A stretch of 57,361 nt of DNA from Candidatus Krumholzibacteriia bacterium (GCA_035649275.1 DASRJW010000088.1:1-57361), one strand, 5' to 3'; shown: positions 10,168 through 20,083, numbered from the stretch's first letter. The notes: a model not told the origin generated them from the letters alone. Numbers and translations: made by a program.

Positions 10168-10641
10168 ATGATCGTGTGGAAGAAAACCCATGGGATGCAG
10201 GCGGCCATCGTGATCGCCGTCCTGCTCGCCGGCGCTAGCGCGTCCTGGGCCCAAGGCTTCGGACCGCGCTTCGGTTTGACCTCGGATCCGGACCAGGTGC
10301 ACATGGGCTTGCACCTGCCGACGCTGCGTATGACGCCGCATTTGGGGTTCATGGCGAGCTTCGAAGCGGGGGTCGGGGACGACACCACCCTCTTCTCCGG
10401 GAACTTCGACTTCAAGTACGTCTTCTCCGCCCATGCGGGCACCTGGCACCCCTATATGGGCGGTGGTCCAGCCCTGCACCTGGCCGACCACGACCAGTTC
10501 GACGATCAGATGGAAGTGGGCCTCGGGATCATCGGCGGCATGCAGACGGTGACCAAGGGCGGCGGCTTCTTCGCCGAAATGCGGATCGGCGTCGTCGACA
10601 GCCCGGATCTCAAGTTCACCGTGGGCTGGATGTTCCGCTAG
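10168..10641 (+). CDS. Small secreted or outer-membrane beta-barrel-like protein
   Basis: A 157-residue protein with a signal peptide (hydrophobic residues about 12-25, cleavage after SWAQ near 29). The mature part alternates hydrophobic and polar residues in short strands rich in Gly, Phe and Met and ends in a VGWMFR strand, suggesting a small beta-barrel. The family was not recognised. GGGAGG lies 2 bases before the ATG, which is a rather tight spacing. It is followed by a strong hairpin terminator and is probably monocistronic. Confidence 0.7.
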   Translation: MIVWKKTHGMQAAIVIAVLLAGASASWAQGFGPRFGLTSDPDQVHMGLHLPTLRMTPHLGFMASFEAGVGDDTTLFSGNFDFKYVFSAHAGTWHPYMGGGPALHLADHDQFDDQMEVGLGIIGGMQTVTKGGGFFAEMRIGVVDSPDLKFTVGWMFR

Positions 10642-10661
10642 GTCTCGCAGGTTTCCTCCTC

Positions 10662-10700
10662 ACGCCCGCGACGCCGCTCGAGTGCAGGTGTCGCGGGCGT
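10662..10700 (+). terminator. Intrinsic terminator
   Basis: A perfect 11-bp stem (10662-10672 with 10690-10700, ACGCCCGCGAC) and a 17-base loop start 20 bases after the stop of the 157-residue protein. A C/T-rich stretch follows. Confidence 0.75.
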
Positions 10701-10710
10701 CTTCGCTTTC

Positions 10711-11032
10711 GCTCCATGCATCTTGCACACCCCTGCCCGACGCGCTGACAGGGTCGCGGCGGGAAGCGCCGCGCCGCCGGCGCCGTCACCTGGAACGTCG
10801 CGGCTCCACCGCACTGTCCGCCGCCTCGAGCGCCACGCCTCTGGAAAGCGGCGCGGCAAACCCCGCAGGGTGTCGGAATTTAACGCCGTGGTTTTTACCG
10901 CCTGGCACGAGTCCTGATATCCGGCGCCTGTGTCGAACACCACCACGCAGGAGCAGTCGCATCTCGCGTTCACTCGCCGTATCCGATGCGACCGTTATCG
11001 CTGCGCGTGAAGGCCCAGAGAGGGTGGGAGCA
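10711..11032. other. Gene-free leader region before the eight-gene operon
   Basis: No coding region is convincing here. TTTTAC (10893-10898) and TGATAT (10915-10920) sit 16 bases apart and could be a weak promoter, but neither is close to consensus. The gap should contain the start of the transcript for the genes at 11033-22369. Confidence 0.35.
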
Positions 11033-14000
11033 GTGCAACGAAGTCTCATCAAGTTCCTGATCGTGACGAGTGCAGTCCTGTCGCTGCCGTTGCACCCGGC
11101 GCTCGGCTTCGCGCAGGGCTTCTCGCGCTTGCAGGTATTGCTGCCGGGTGAGAGTGCGGCCCCAGGGACCGCGACAGGGAAGTTCGGGACGCCGGCGTCG
11201 CAAGTGGTCGGCATCCCCTTCGACGTGCGCGTCAGCGCCTGCGACGACTCCTGGAACACGGTGGCCTCGATCACCGACGTCGTGCGGCTCACGAGTACCG
11301 ATGCCACCGCGAGCCTGCCGGCGGCGACGGCGCTGCAGGCGGGAACGCGAACGCTCGCGGTCACCATCAATGCCGCCGGCTCCTTCACGATCTCGGCCAC
11401 CGACCAGACGGACAACACCATTCCGGTGGCGACCTCGTCCCCGTTCTCCGCCATGCTGGTGCATGGCTTCGAGTTCACCCGCATCAACCAGAAGAACCAG
11501 TACGCCGGCGTGGACATGCCCATTTCCTTCCATGCCGTCGACCCCTCCGGGAGTCCCGTCCCGGGCTTCTCGAGCACGGTGAACCTGCAGGAGCTCACCA
11601 GCTTCGGCATCGGCCGCATCGAGCCCAGCCAGATCACAATGACGAACGGTACCTGGTCGGGGAACGTGCGGCTCTACCGCGCCGACGAGACCGCGATCAA
11701 CCGCGGCAACGTCAACATCTACGCTTATCTGTCCAATGAGCCGGCGGTCAACGGCACGAGCGACCCGTTCACGGTGCATCCGGGAACCTTCTCCCGCGTG
11801 CAGATCGTCGTGCCCGGCCAGGACCCCTGGCCCGGCAGCGTGAGCGGCCTCTCTGGCGACCCGGCGACCCAGGGGGCGGCGCAGAACTTCGTAGTCGAGG
11901 TGTACGCCACCGATCAGTACTGGAATCCTTTGTACAGCGCCGACACGGTGCGTATTGCCTCCAGCGACCCCGCCGCCAGCACGCCGGTGACGGGCGCGCT
12001 CACCAACGGCTTCCGCCAGTTCACCTTGTCCCTCGGCACCGTGGGCACGCAGACCCTCACGGTCACGGACCAGACGAACGGTTCGATCCAGGGGATGACG
12101 AGCGCCGGCATCCAGGTGATCCCGAGCGCGGCGCATCATTTCGTGATCGACCCGGTGACCGGTCCGGTCACCGCCGGCACCTCGGTGCCGGTGCAGATTC
12201 GCGCCACCGACGCCACGGGGAACACCATCCCGACCTATAACGGTGACGCCATCCTGACCGCGAACACCGGCCCGCAGAGCATCACGCCGACGGCCATTGT
12301 CTTCGCTAGCGGCCTCTGGAACGGCAGCATCACCTTCCGCGGAGCCGGCGGTGCCGTGTCCTTCACCTGCTCGGACTTCGGTGCGCCGCCCAAGACGGGC
12401 ACGAGCAACAGCTTCGAGGTCCTGCCCGGGCCGTTCACCGGTTTGCAAGTGGTGCCCGCCGGGCAGACGGCGCAGGGCGGAACGCCGACCGGCGTCTCCG
12501 GTGTGCCTTCCACCCAGCAAGCCGGCGCCACCTTCACGGTGCAGATTCGCGCCGTCGACCAGTTCTGGAACCGCGTTCCCGGCATCGGCGACCGCATCAG
12601 CCTGACCTCCACCGACCTCTTCGCCGCCATGCCGGCGGAGACCACGCTCGCCAATGGCGAGCTCCTGCTCCCGGTGCGCCTGTTCCGCGCTGGCCTGCAG
12701 ACGATCACGGCCGATGACGTGTCGCAGGGCAGTATCACGGCACACACGTCGAGTCCGATCCCGGTCGAGGGCGGTCCGTACTCCCGCGTCGTCATCACCG
12801 TGGACGGGCAGTCGCTCGCCCCCGGGACGCCGAACGGCCAGTACCCGAATCCGGGTCCGGAGCAGTCCATCAACTTCACCTTCAGGGCGACGGTGCACGC
12901 CACCGACAGCTGGTTCAACCCGGTGTCCGGGGCGAGCGATCGGGTGCGCATCACCTCGACCGATCCCCTGGCCCGTGTCGTCGTGGACAATGTCGAGCAC
13001 TACTTGCCCTATGACTACCAGCTCACCGACGACTGCGACGGCAACGGCACGCCAGAGAGCTGCGTCGACCTGTTCCTGCGCATGTCGAGCGGCGGTTTCC
13101 AGAAGCTCATCGTTTCCAGCGTCGATCAGCCGTCCATGCCGAGCAACTTCACCGAGTTCCCGGTGGACGAGACCGGCGTGCATCTGGAGGCCTTCGTCGG
13201 CGCCAATACCAGTCCCGACACCTACCAGGCCGGCGAGCAGTTCGTGCTCACGGTCAAGATCGTGAACGACGCGGGCTCGGTCATCGTGGATCTCAGCAGC
13301 AACGTGGACGTGAGCGTGCGGCACGCCTCGAGCGGCGACGCCGGGCGCGGCGTCCTGGCCCGCACCGGCTTCCAGGTCACGCAGGGAATCGAGCTGGTGC
13401 CGGAGACCTATACCTTCGCCGAGCCCATCGTGCTCGAGGTGCGGGACGAGGCGGGCAACATCGCCCGCACCGAGGCGGTGACCATCCTGCCCGGCCCGCC
13501 GACGCAGCTCTTGCTGTCGAGCGCGCCGACCTGGGTGCAGGGGAACAAGCACGCCGCTGTGAACGCCGATCTGCTCGACTTCTACGGCAACGGCGTCCCC
13601 GGCCGCCCGGTGACCTTCGAGCTCGTGAGCGGGCCCGGGGAGATCGCGCCCATCGACAGCCTCGAACTGGCGGGAACGAACCCGGTGGATGCGGTCACCG
13701 ACGCCGCCGGCAGGGCGCAGGCGGACTTTCACAGCGGGCGCCAGCCGGCGGTGACGAAGCTGCGGGCGCGGAGCGCCGGCTTCATCACGGATTATGACAT
13801 CCAGACCGCCTTCGTGGATCCGGACGCCCCGGGCGGCCACATCACCAGCTACCCGAATCCGTTCCATCCGAAGGAGGCGCCGACCACGATCGCCTACAAG
13901 CTGGATGACAACGCCAACGTCAAGCTCGAGGTCTACACCTTGGCCGGCGGCCTGGTGCTGCGCAAGGAGTTCCCCCTGGGTTCTCCGGGCGGCCAGGCGG

Positions 14001-14140
14001 GCCTGAACGAGTTCGTCTGGGATGGGAAGAACGGCAAGGGCGAGTTCGTCGCCAGCGGTGGTTACCTGCTCATCATCAACGCCGAAGGCGTCGGTGAGAC
14101 CTTGCACAAGATGCACCGCAAGATCGCGGTCGTGCACTGA
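11033..14140 (+). CDS. Large secreted Ig-repeat protein with FlgD-like C-terminal domain
   Basis: An exoprotein of about 1,035 residues. The signal peptide (hydrophobic to about residue 25) ends near LGFAQG. At least four repeats of about 110 residues follow, each opening with a SRxxV-type strand and a PGxxxxPGTxxG loop and containing a (Y/S)WN(P/T) turn and a (I/L)TSTD strand. They resemble bacterial Ig-like or filamin-like folds. A Big-1-like segment follows, and the last 95 residues form a FlgD-like Ig domain (PNPF, YxLAGG, WDGKN, GGYLLI) of the kind used as a C-terminal sorting signal in FCB bacteria. The start is uncertain: GTG at 11033 or 11024. It heads the operon with the PorV-like gene 11 bases downstream and is the likely cargo. 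Confidence 0.8.
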   Translation: MQRSLIKFLIVTSAVLSLPLHPALGFAQGFSRLQVLLPGESAAPGTATGKFGTPASQVVGIPFDVRVSACDDSWNTVASITDVVRLTSTDATASLPAATALQAGTRTLAVTINAAGSFTISATDQTDNTIPVATSSPFSAMLVHGFEFTRINQKNQYAGVDMPISFHAVDPSGSPVPGFSSTVNLQELTSFGIGRIEPSQITMTNGTWSGNVRLYRADETAINRGNVNIYAYLSNEPAVNGTSDPFTVHPGTFSRVQIVVPGQDPWPGSVSGLSGDPATQGAAQNFVVEVYATDQYWNPLYSADTVRIASSDPAASTPVTGALTNGFRQFTLSLGTVGTQTLTVTDQTNGSIQGMTSAGIQVIPSAAHHFVIDPVTGPVTAGTSVPVQIRATDATGNTIPTYNGDAILTANTGPQSITPTAIVFASGLWNGSITFRGAGGAVSFTCSDFGAPPKTGTSNSFEVLPGPFTGLQVVPAGQTAQGGTPTGVSGVPSTQQAGATFTVQIRAVDQFWNRVPGIGDRISLTSTDLFAAMPAETTLANGELLLPVRLFRAGLQTITADDVSQGSITAHTSSPIPVEGGPYSRVVITVDGQSLAPGTPNGQYPNPGPEQSINFTFRATVHATDSWFNPVSGASDRVRITSTDPLARVVVDNVEHYLPYDYQLTDDCDGNGTPESCVDLFLRMSSGGFQKLIVSSVDQPSMPSNFTEFPVDETGVHLEAFVGANTSPDTYQAGEQFVLTVKIVNDAGSVIVDLSSNVDVSVRHASSGDAGRGVLARTGFQVTQGIELVPETYTFAEPIVLEVRDEAGNIARTEAVTILPGPPTQLLLSSAPTWVQGNKHAAVNADLLDFYGNGVPGRPVTFELVSGPGEIAPIDSLELAGTNPVDAVTDAAGRAQADFHSGRQPAVTKLRARSAGFITDYDIQTAFVDPDAPGGHITSYPNPFHPKEAPTTIAYKLDDNANVKLEVYTLAGGLVLRKEFPLGSPGGQAGLNEFVWDGKNGKGEFVASGGYLLIINAEGVGETLHKMHRKIAVVH

Positions 14141-14151
14141 ACGGAGGAGAC

Positions 14152-15417
14152 ATGCATCGCCACGCACGTTCCACGCAGTGCGGCCGTGGTCTAGCTCTGG
14201 GCCTGGTCGCGATCCTCGGAGCCGCGCTGCAAGCGCGGGCCCAGGAACAGAGCAACGGTGCGCCCGGAGATTGGCTGTCGCGCTACGCCGGGGCCCGCTC
14301 GGTCGGATACGGCGGCGCCTTCGTAGCCGCGATGAACGAGCCCATGGGCGTGCTCTGGAACCCCGCAGGTCTGGCGCTCCTCGATCAAAACGAGGTGCAC
14401 CTGGAGATGTCGCGGTTGTTCGAGAGTACCTCGATGAACGGCTTCAGCTTCGCATTGCCGGCGAAGCGCATCCCCAGCTTCGGGATCACGGTGGTGTCCC
14501 TCTCGTCCGGTGATTTCGAACGGACGAGCGAGCTCAACGAGAACCTGGGCACCTTCGACTCCGGGGAGATGGCGGTGCTGCTCACGGCTTCGAAAGCCAT
14601 CTCGCCCCGTCTCTCCTTCGGCGCCAACTTCAAGGTGGCGCGCCAGTCCCTGGAGGACTTCGATGCCGCCGGCTTCGGCATGGACCTGGGAGCCATGGCC
14701 GATGTCACGCGGCAGGTGCGGGTCGGCGTCTCGCTGCTCAACGTCGGCGGGCCGAGCCTGCAGCTGCGCGAATTGCAGGAAACCTATCCCACCGAGGTGC
14801 GCGGCGGCGTGGCACTCCGCGTCCTCGGCGGCCGCGGCACCATCGCGGCGGAAGTCGATTCCCGCGATGGCCCCGGCGCCACCATGCACGCCGGCACCGA
14901 GTTCTGGGTGCATCCGACCATGGCGCTGCGCCTGGGCTACAACGAGGCCTATGCCACCGGTGGCTTCAGCTACCGCCTGGCGTCGGGAATGCGCTTCGAT
15001 TACGGCGTTTCCGACCACGAGCTGGGCATGACGCACCGCTTCGGAATCTCCTACAAGTTCGGCGGTTTCTTCGCCAGCTCCGTCGCCGACCCGCCGGTGT
15101 TCTCGCCGACGGGCCAGCAGTCGGTCACCAAGATCCAGCTGGAGTCGCACACCAAGTCGGACGCGCGTGACTGGAAGCTCGAGATCCTGAGCGCCTCCAA
15201 TCAAGTGGTGCGCAGCTTCGGTGGCAAGGGCGTGCCCCCGGCCCACGTCATGTGGGACGGCAAGGACGAATTCGGCATGCCGCTCGCGGATGGCGTCTAT
15301 CGCTACCACATGGTGGTCACGGATGCCGACGGTCGCGAGGTCCTGAGCCGCATGCGCAGCGTCGAGATCTCCACCGGCGGGCCGCAGGGCTCGGTGCCGG
15401 TCGAAGTCCAGCCGTGA
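14152..15417 (+). CDS. PorV/PorQ-like outer-membrane protein with FlgD-like tail
   Basis: A 421-residue protein. A signal peptide (cleavage near QARAQ, about 31) precedes a FadL-type beta-barrel (about 35-310). It has the hallmarks of the PorV/PorQ family: GARSVGYGGAFVA, then WNPAGLA. The final 95 residues are a FlgD-like domain (WKLEILS, WDGKDEFG, DGVYRY), a fusion not typical of Bacteroidetes PorV. In type IX secretion PorV collects substrates at the outer membrane, and its position beside an exoprotein with a sorting-type tail suggests a similar role. GGAGG lies 5 bases before the ATG; it is 11 bases from the gene upstream and 14 from the TPR gene downstream. Confidence 0.85.
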   Translation: MHRHARSTQCGRGLALGLVAILGAALQARAQEQSNGAPGDWLSRYAGARSVGYGGAFVAAMNEPMGVLWNPAGLALLDQNEVHLEMSRLFESTSMNGFSFALPAKRIPSFGITVVSLSSGDFERTSELNENLGTFDSGEMAVLLTASKAISPRLSFGANFKVARQSLEDFDAAGFGMDLGAMADVTRQVRVGVSLLNVGGPSLQLRELQETYPTEVRGGVALRVLGGRGTIAAEVDSRDGPGATMHAGTEFWVHPTMALRLGYNEAYATGGFSYRLASGMRFDYGVSDHELGMTHRFGISYKFGGFFASSVADPPVFSPTGQQSVTKIQLESHTKSDARDWKLEILSASNQVVRSFGGKGVPPAHVMWDGKDEFGMPLADGVYRYHMVVTDADGREVLSRMRSVEISTGGPQGSVPVEVQP

Positions 15418-15431
15418 AAGGGAGCGGAGCC

Positions 15432-18400
15432 ATGAGGTCGATGCAGGTCGCCGGTGTGGTGGCGCTTCTCGTCGCCGCACCGGCCCTCACCCAGGGCGGC
15501 GAAGAGGTTTCGACCCGCCCGGCGACACTGGCAGAAGTGGGGATGCAGCTCGAGCAGGTGCCGCTGCGCGCCCCCGCAGAGCGGGAAGCCGCGCTGGCCG
15601 ATGTCGAGCAGGCCCTGAGCCAGGCGCAACGCGGCGGGCTCAGCGGGGATCGACGGCTGGCGGCGCAGCTGCTCGCCGGCGAGGTCCAGTACGGTCGCCA
15701 CGACTACGCTCGGGCCTCGCAGTACTTCGGCGAGGCGGAGAAGTCCGGCGGCGTCTTCGCCGACGATGCCGGCATGGCGCGCATCCAAGCGCTGGAGGCC
15801 AAGGGCCAGGATGCCGAGGCCGCCAAGGAATGGGCGAAGTGGGAGAAACGCTACCCGCAGAGCTCGCTCCTTCCGGAAGTGCGGCTGGCGCGGACCTGGA
15901 ACGCCATCCGCCGCATGGCCCTGGAGGAAGCGGCGAGGACGCTGGCGGAGTTGGTGAAGCAGCGGCCGCATCTGCAGAAGGATCCGCGCGTCGTCCTGGC
16001 CGATGCGACGCTCCACTATCTGAACCAGAGGTACAACGAGGCTCTCGCCGCTCTCGGAACGCAGAGCGGCGCCGGGCCCACCTACTTGCGGGCACTGTGT
16101 CAGGCAGCTCTCGGCGCTCGTCTCAAGGCGGCGGCCCACTATCAGGAAGTCGTGGACCGCTACCCCGAGTCGCCGCTCCGCGAGCACGCCATGCTCGCCA
16201 AGGCCAACTCGTTCCTGGAGAGCAAGGCGTTCCGCAGCGCCGCGGAAGAATTCCGCCGCGTGGCGGAACGGGTGCAGACGCCGGACCTGCGCGCCGAGGC
16301 CGAGCTGCGCCGCGCCGGGGCTCTGGTGCTGGATGGCGACACCGCAACCGGCAGCAGCGAGCTGCAAGGCGTGGTGGCGAAGTACCCCGGCACGGGCTTC
16401 GCCGCTCGCGCCCAGTACCTCCTCGGCGAGGTGGCGTACTCGCAGCAGCAGTACGAGCCCGCCATCGTCGAGTACAACCGACTCCTCACCACCTATTTCG
16501 AACATGCCTTGGCGGCGACGGCCCAGTATCGGGTCGGCCGCTGCTTGGACGCGCTCAACCGCAAGGCCGAGGCGACGAGCGCCTACCAGGCCGTCGTCCG
16601 CGGCTATCCCTTGGAAGCGGAGTCGCCGGCAGCGGCCTACCTGGCCGGTGTGGGTCTCATGGAGCAGGGCAAGCCGTTGATCGCGGCGCCCTACTTCCAG
16701 CTCGTGCTCGACCGTTACGCCCAGCGTCCGAAGGATGCGGCGGTGCTGGTCTTCGCTTCGCCGGAACATCAAGAGCTGGTGGAAGCGGCGCTCTGTCTCT
16801 TGGAGCTCTGCTACCACAAGGCCGGGGACCTGGGGCAGCTCTCCGGGGCGCCGCACATGACGCTGCAGCAGATGCCGCCGAGCCGTTCCAGCTGGCGCGC
16901 CTACGCGCTGCTCATCGACGCCGACGCGCTGGCCGCCATGGGCCGGCACGACGAGGCCCAGGGCACGCTCAGCAAGCTGGTGCAGGAGTTCCCGGACCAC
17001 GCCGTGGCGCTGCACGCCAACCGGTTGCTGGCTTGGACCTACGCGCAGCAGGGCAAGGACGCCCTCGCCATCGAGACGGAGCAGCGCATGCTGGTGCGCT
17101 ACGCCGCCACGGGCAACGCCGATTTCCTGGGCAGCGCCTACCTCAACAAGGCGCACGTGCTCTTCAATTCCAAGAAATACGCCGAGGCGGCGGCGGCCTA
17201 CGACGATTACCTGAAACGCTTCGCCGGTCACTCCGGCCGCCAACTGGCTCTCTACCAGGCGGGCGTCGCCTACACGCGGCTCGACCGCAACGGCGACGCC
17301 GTGGATCGTTGGGAGATGCTGGTGAAGGAAGCGCCGAAGTCGGAGATCGCCGAACGCGCCTGGGCGCGGGTCGGAGACCTCTACTTCCGCGCCGAGCACT
17401 ACGCCGATGCCAAGCGCTGCTACCAAGGGTTGCTGGAGAACTTCGCCGAGAGCCAGGCGGCGGCGCTCGCGCACCTGCGCCTGGCGCAGTGCGACTACAA
17501 CGCCGGCCGCGACGGTGAAGCCTTGCAGGAATTCTCCGAGGTCGGCCAGCGTTACCCCGGTACCGTCATGGCGAAGGAAGCGGCCCGCGGCAGCGAGCTC
17601 GCTCTCTACCGCCTCGGTCAGGACAAGGGCGGCATCGCCACCTTGGCGCAGCTGGTGGAGCAGTACCCGACCAGCTCCTTCGCCGCCGACGCCCAGTTCC
17701 GCATCGCCATGCACCATTACGAGGCGAAACGCTGGGCCGAGGCCATCGAGGGCTTCCGCCGCGTGGTGACCCAGTTCCCTGGCTTCACCGCCGCCGATCA
17801 AGCGCACTTCCTCATGGCCGACGCCGCCGAGCAGAACCAGCAGACCGACGAGGCGCGGCGCGGCTACGACCAGTTCCTCATGTTCTTCCCCGAGAGCGAG
17901 CTGCGGCCGACGGCACAGTTCCGCCTCGGGATGCTGGACTTCCAGGCCGGCGACCACATGCGCGCCGCGGTGCAGTTCACCGGCGTCTTGGACAGCGAAA
18001 AAGCCAACGCCGAAACCAGGACGGCCTGCCTCTACAACCTGGCGCTCTGCCAGCGCGTGCTGGGCGACACGGAAGCGGCCCGCACCTCTTTGGAGCGCTA
18101 CCGCACCGAGCATCCCGGGGATCCTCGCAGCATCGACGTGGCCTACCAGCTCGGCGACCTGCATGAGAAGGCGGGCCACTGTGGCCAGGCCTTGGAGGAG
18201 TACCAGAAGGCTCTGGCCGGCGGACCCCCGGCGAAGCTCGCTGTCGAGCTCTACTACCGCATGGGCGCTTGCCGCGAGCAGGAAGGCCAGGCGGACGCTG
18301 CCGTGGCCTCGTACCAGAAGGCCATGCAGGCATCGGACAAGTCCGACGCCTTCCGTCTCTCCGCCGTGGTGCGTCTGGCGACGCTGCACGAGGAGAAGGG

Positions 18401-18515
18401 CAACTTCAAGGGTGCGCTGGCAGCGTACCGCGACCTCGTCCGCAATGCCAAGGACGCGGAGATGGTGGCAGCCGCGAAGGAGCGCGTTGCCCAGCTCGAA
18501 GCCGCAGTTCCGTAG
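15432..18515 (+). CDS. Very large secreted TPR protein (YbgF/BamD-like repeats)
   Basis: 1,027 residues. A signal peptide (about 1-20) is followed by roughly twenty-five helical repeats of the tetratricopeptide type (recurring A-x-Y-x-G pairs and YPxS turns), spaced at 34-40 residues and covering nearly all of the mature protein. Such periplasmic TPR rods scaffold envelope complexes, and YbgF (CpoB) links to Tol-Pal. The ATG at 15432 is preceded by GGGAGCGGAGCC. Being placed directly before tolQ/exbB suggests it is the periplasmic scaffold of the same machine. Partners are inferred from context only. Confidence 0.85.
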   Translation: MRSMQVAGVVALLVAAPALTQGGEEVSTRPATLAEVGMQLEQVPLRAPAEREAALADVEQALSQAQRGGLSGDRRLAAQLLAGEVQYGRHDYARASQYFGEAEKSGGVFADDAGMARIQALEAKGQDAEAAKEWAKWEKRYPQSSLLPEVRLARTWNAIRRMALEEAARTLAELVKQRPHLQKDPRVVLADATLHYLNQRYNEALAALGTQSGAGPTYLRALCQAALGARLKAAAHYQEVVDRYPESPLREHAMLAKANSFLESKAFRSAAEEFRRVAERVQTPDLRAEAELRRAGALVLDGDTATGSSELQGVVAKYPGTGFAARAQYLLGEVAYSQQQYEPAIVEYNRLLTTYFEHALAATAQYRVGRCLDALNRKAEATSAYQAVVRGYPLEAESPAAAYLAGVGLMEQGKPLIAAPYFQLVLDRYAQRPKDAAVLVFASPEHQELVEAALCLLELCYHKAGDLGQLSGAPHMTLQQMPPSRSSWRAYALLIDADALAAMGRHDEAQGTLSKLVQEFPDHAVALHANRLLAWTYAQQGKDALAIETEQRMLVRYAATGNADFLGSAYLNKAHVLFNSKKYAEAAAAYDDYLKRFAGHSGRQLALYQAGVAYTRLDRNGDAVDRWEMLVKEAPKSEIAERAWARVGDLYFRAEHYADAKRCYQGLLENFAESQAAALAHLRLAQCDYNAGRDGEALQEFSEVGQRYPGTVMAKEAARGSELALYRLGQDKGGIATLAQLVEQYPTSSFAADAQFRIAMHHYEAKRWAEAIEGFRRVVTQFPGFTAADQAHFLMADAAEQNQQTDEARRGYDQFLMFFPESELRPTAQFRLGMLDFQAGDHMRAAVQFTGVLDSEKANAETRTACLYNLALCQRVLGDTEAARTSLERYRTEHPGDPRSIDVAYQLGDLHEKAGHCGQALEEYQKALAGGPPAKLAVELYYRMGACREQEGQADAAVASYQKAMQASDKSDAFRLSAVVRLATLHEEKGNFKGALAAYRDLVRNAKDAEMVAAAKERVAQLEAAVP

Positions 18516-18533
18516 AGGGAAGGAGTCCGCACC

Positions 18534-19211
18534 ATGATGTCGTTCGACTGGCTTCAAATCATCGGCACGAGCCCCACGATGCTCTGCCTCCTGGCGTGCA
18601 GCGTGCTGACCACGGGCGTCGTGCTCGAGCGCCTGTACTACTACTGGAAGCGGCGGGGCAACCCGGACGAGACGCTGGCCACGGCGATGACGCGCCTGCG
18701 TGCCGGCGAGGTCAAGGAGGCCATCTGGGCCTGCCGCAAGACCGGCCATCCCATGGGTTCGGTGGCGGCGCAGGTCCTGGAGCAGCGCGGGCTGCCGGCG
18801 CAGGAAGTGGAAGAAAAGATGCAGGTGTCCCTGTCGGAACAACGCCTGCTCTTGGAGCGCAACATGGGCTTCCTGGGAACCATGGCTGGCGCCGCGCCCC
18901 TCATCGGCCTCTTGGGCACCGTGTGGGGCATCATGCGCGCCTTCCATGACATGGCCATGTCCGGCTCGTCGTCGCCTTCCGTGGTGGCGGCAGGGATCGC
19001 CGAGGCGCTGATCACCACGGCCACGGGTCTCGTCGTTGCCGTGCCGGCCCTCATGTTCCACAACCACTTCGCCCGCCAGATGAACGTCATGTTGACGGTG
19101 GCGGAGAATCACACGCGCAGCCTGCGTGCTGCGGCCGGCGAGCACTCGGTATCGGGCCGCCACGTCCCCGAGGGGGCGACGACGCGGCACCCGGTGGGAG
19201 CCGGTGCCTGA
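18534..19211 (+). CDS. MotA/TolQ/ExbB proton-channel protein
   Basis: A 225-residue inner-membrane protein with three predicted helices (about 15-35, 113-135, 155-180). It has the conserved core GFLGTMAGAAPLIGLLGTVWG, the IAEALITTATGL segment, and a cytoplasmic loop after helix 1. TolQ/ExbB pentamers surround an ExbD/TolR dimer and convert proton flow into motion. GGAAGGAG precedes the ATG at 8 bases. It is followed by two TolR-type genes and a TonB-like gene, making a complete motor unit. Whether it behaves as Tol or Ton cannot be decided from sequence. Confidence 0.93.
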   Translation: MMSFDWLQIIGTSPTMLCLLACSVLTTGVVLERLYYYWKRRGNPDETLATAMTRLRAGEVKEAIWACRKTGHPMGSVAAQVLEQRGLPAQEVEEKMQVSLSEQRLLLERNMGFLGTMAGAAPLIGLLGTVWGIMRAFHDMAMSGSSSPSVVAAGIAEALITTATGLVVAVPALMFHNHFARQMNVMLTVAENHTRSLRAAAGEHSVSGRHVPEGATTRHPVGAGA

Positions 19212-19254
19212 ACGGTAGGTTTTGCAGAGCTCACAGCTCGAATGGGAGAACATC

Positions 19255-19659
19255 GTGTTCCAGAAGTCGCTGCCGAAGTCGGACGATCTCAGCATCAACA
19301 TGACGCCGCTCATCGACGTCTCCCTGGTGCTCGTGGTCATTCTGTTGCTGGCGGCGCCGCTCGCCTTCGAGGCCAGCATCGGGGTGAACCAGGCGGAAGC
19401 CCGGGCCCAGAAGGCCAAGCAGGTGGAGAAGCACGAGTTCATCGAGATCGCCGTCGTCTCCGACGACAGCGTGCGGATCAACCGGCGCATGGTGGGGCGG
19501 GAGAACCTGACCTATGCCTTGCAGCCGCTGCTCGAGCGCAGCGCCGAACGCCAGGTGCTCTTGTCCTGTGCCGACGGCATCACCCACGGCACCTTCGTCG
19601 AGGTCCTGGACGTGACCAAGTGCGCTGGTGCCAGCGAGATCGCCGTGCTCGGGAGGTAA
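19255..19659 (+). CDS. ExbD/TolR family protein (first of pair)
   Basis: 134 residues: a short cytoplasmic N-terminus, one membrane helix (about 18-38) and a periplasmic domain. The proton-carrying Asp sits in MTPLIDVSLV, as in TolR Asp23. I chose the GTG at 19255 because GGGAG lies 6 bases upstream; a TTG at 19222 is the in-frame alternative. The gene is one base from the second ExbD, so the two are made together. The proteins differ in their helix and periplasmic domain, suggesting a heterodimer within one motor. Confidence 0.9.
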   Translation: MFQKSLPKSDDLSINMTPLIDVSLVLVVILLLAAPLAFEASIGVNQAEARAQKAKQVEKHEFIEIAVVSDDSVRINRRMVGRENLTYALQPLLERSAERQVLLSCADGITHGTFVEVLDVTKCAGASEIAVLGR

Positions 19660-19660
19660 C

Positions 19661-20083
19661 ATGGGCGCGCTCATCGTGAAACCAAAGGTGCCGATGGCCA
19701 AGATCAACGTCACGCCGATCATCGACGTGGCGCTGACGCTGGTCGTCATCCTGATGATGACCATGCCCATGCTCTCGGTCGCCAACATCGATGTGGAGGT
19801 GCCGCAGGCGCGCACCCGCGGCATCGAGAGCCAGAGCCGGCTCACCGTCACCCTGGGGAGGTCGGGAGAGCTGGCCATCGACGACGACATGGTGGAGTTC
19901 GCCCGCTTCGACAACGAGCTCCACAGCCGCTTGCAGGGGACCGGCGAGGGAACCCTCGTCGTCGTGCGCGCCGATCGCGGCGTGCAGTACGCCCAGGTGG
20001 CCGACATCCTCGCCCGGGTGCGTGGCGCCGGCGCTCAACGCATGGCGGTGGCGGCATCGCCGAAGACGGAGGAACGGCAGTGA
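19661..20083 (+). CDS. ExbD/TolR family protein (second of pair)
   Basis: 140 residues with the membrane-helix motif NVTPIIDVALTLVVI (Asp conserved) at about 19-40 and a periplasmic domain ending in an Arg/Ala-rich helix. GGGAGG lies 4 bases before the ATG. The stop overlaps the TonB-like gene start (GTGA), so translation is coupled. It belongs to the same family as the preceding protein but is clearly diverged, and also differs from the ExbD pair at 42703-43621. Confidence 0.92.
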   Translation: MGALIVKPKVPMAKINVTPIIDVALTLVVILMMTMPMLSVANIDVEVPQARTRGIESQSRLTVTLGRSGELAIDDDMVEFARFDNELHSRLQGTGEGTLVVVRADRGVQYAQVADILARVRGAGAQRMAVAASPKTEERQ

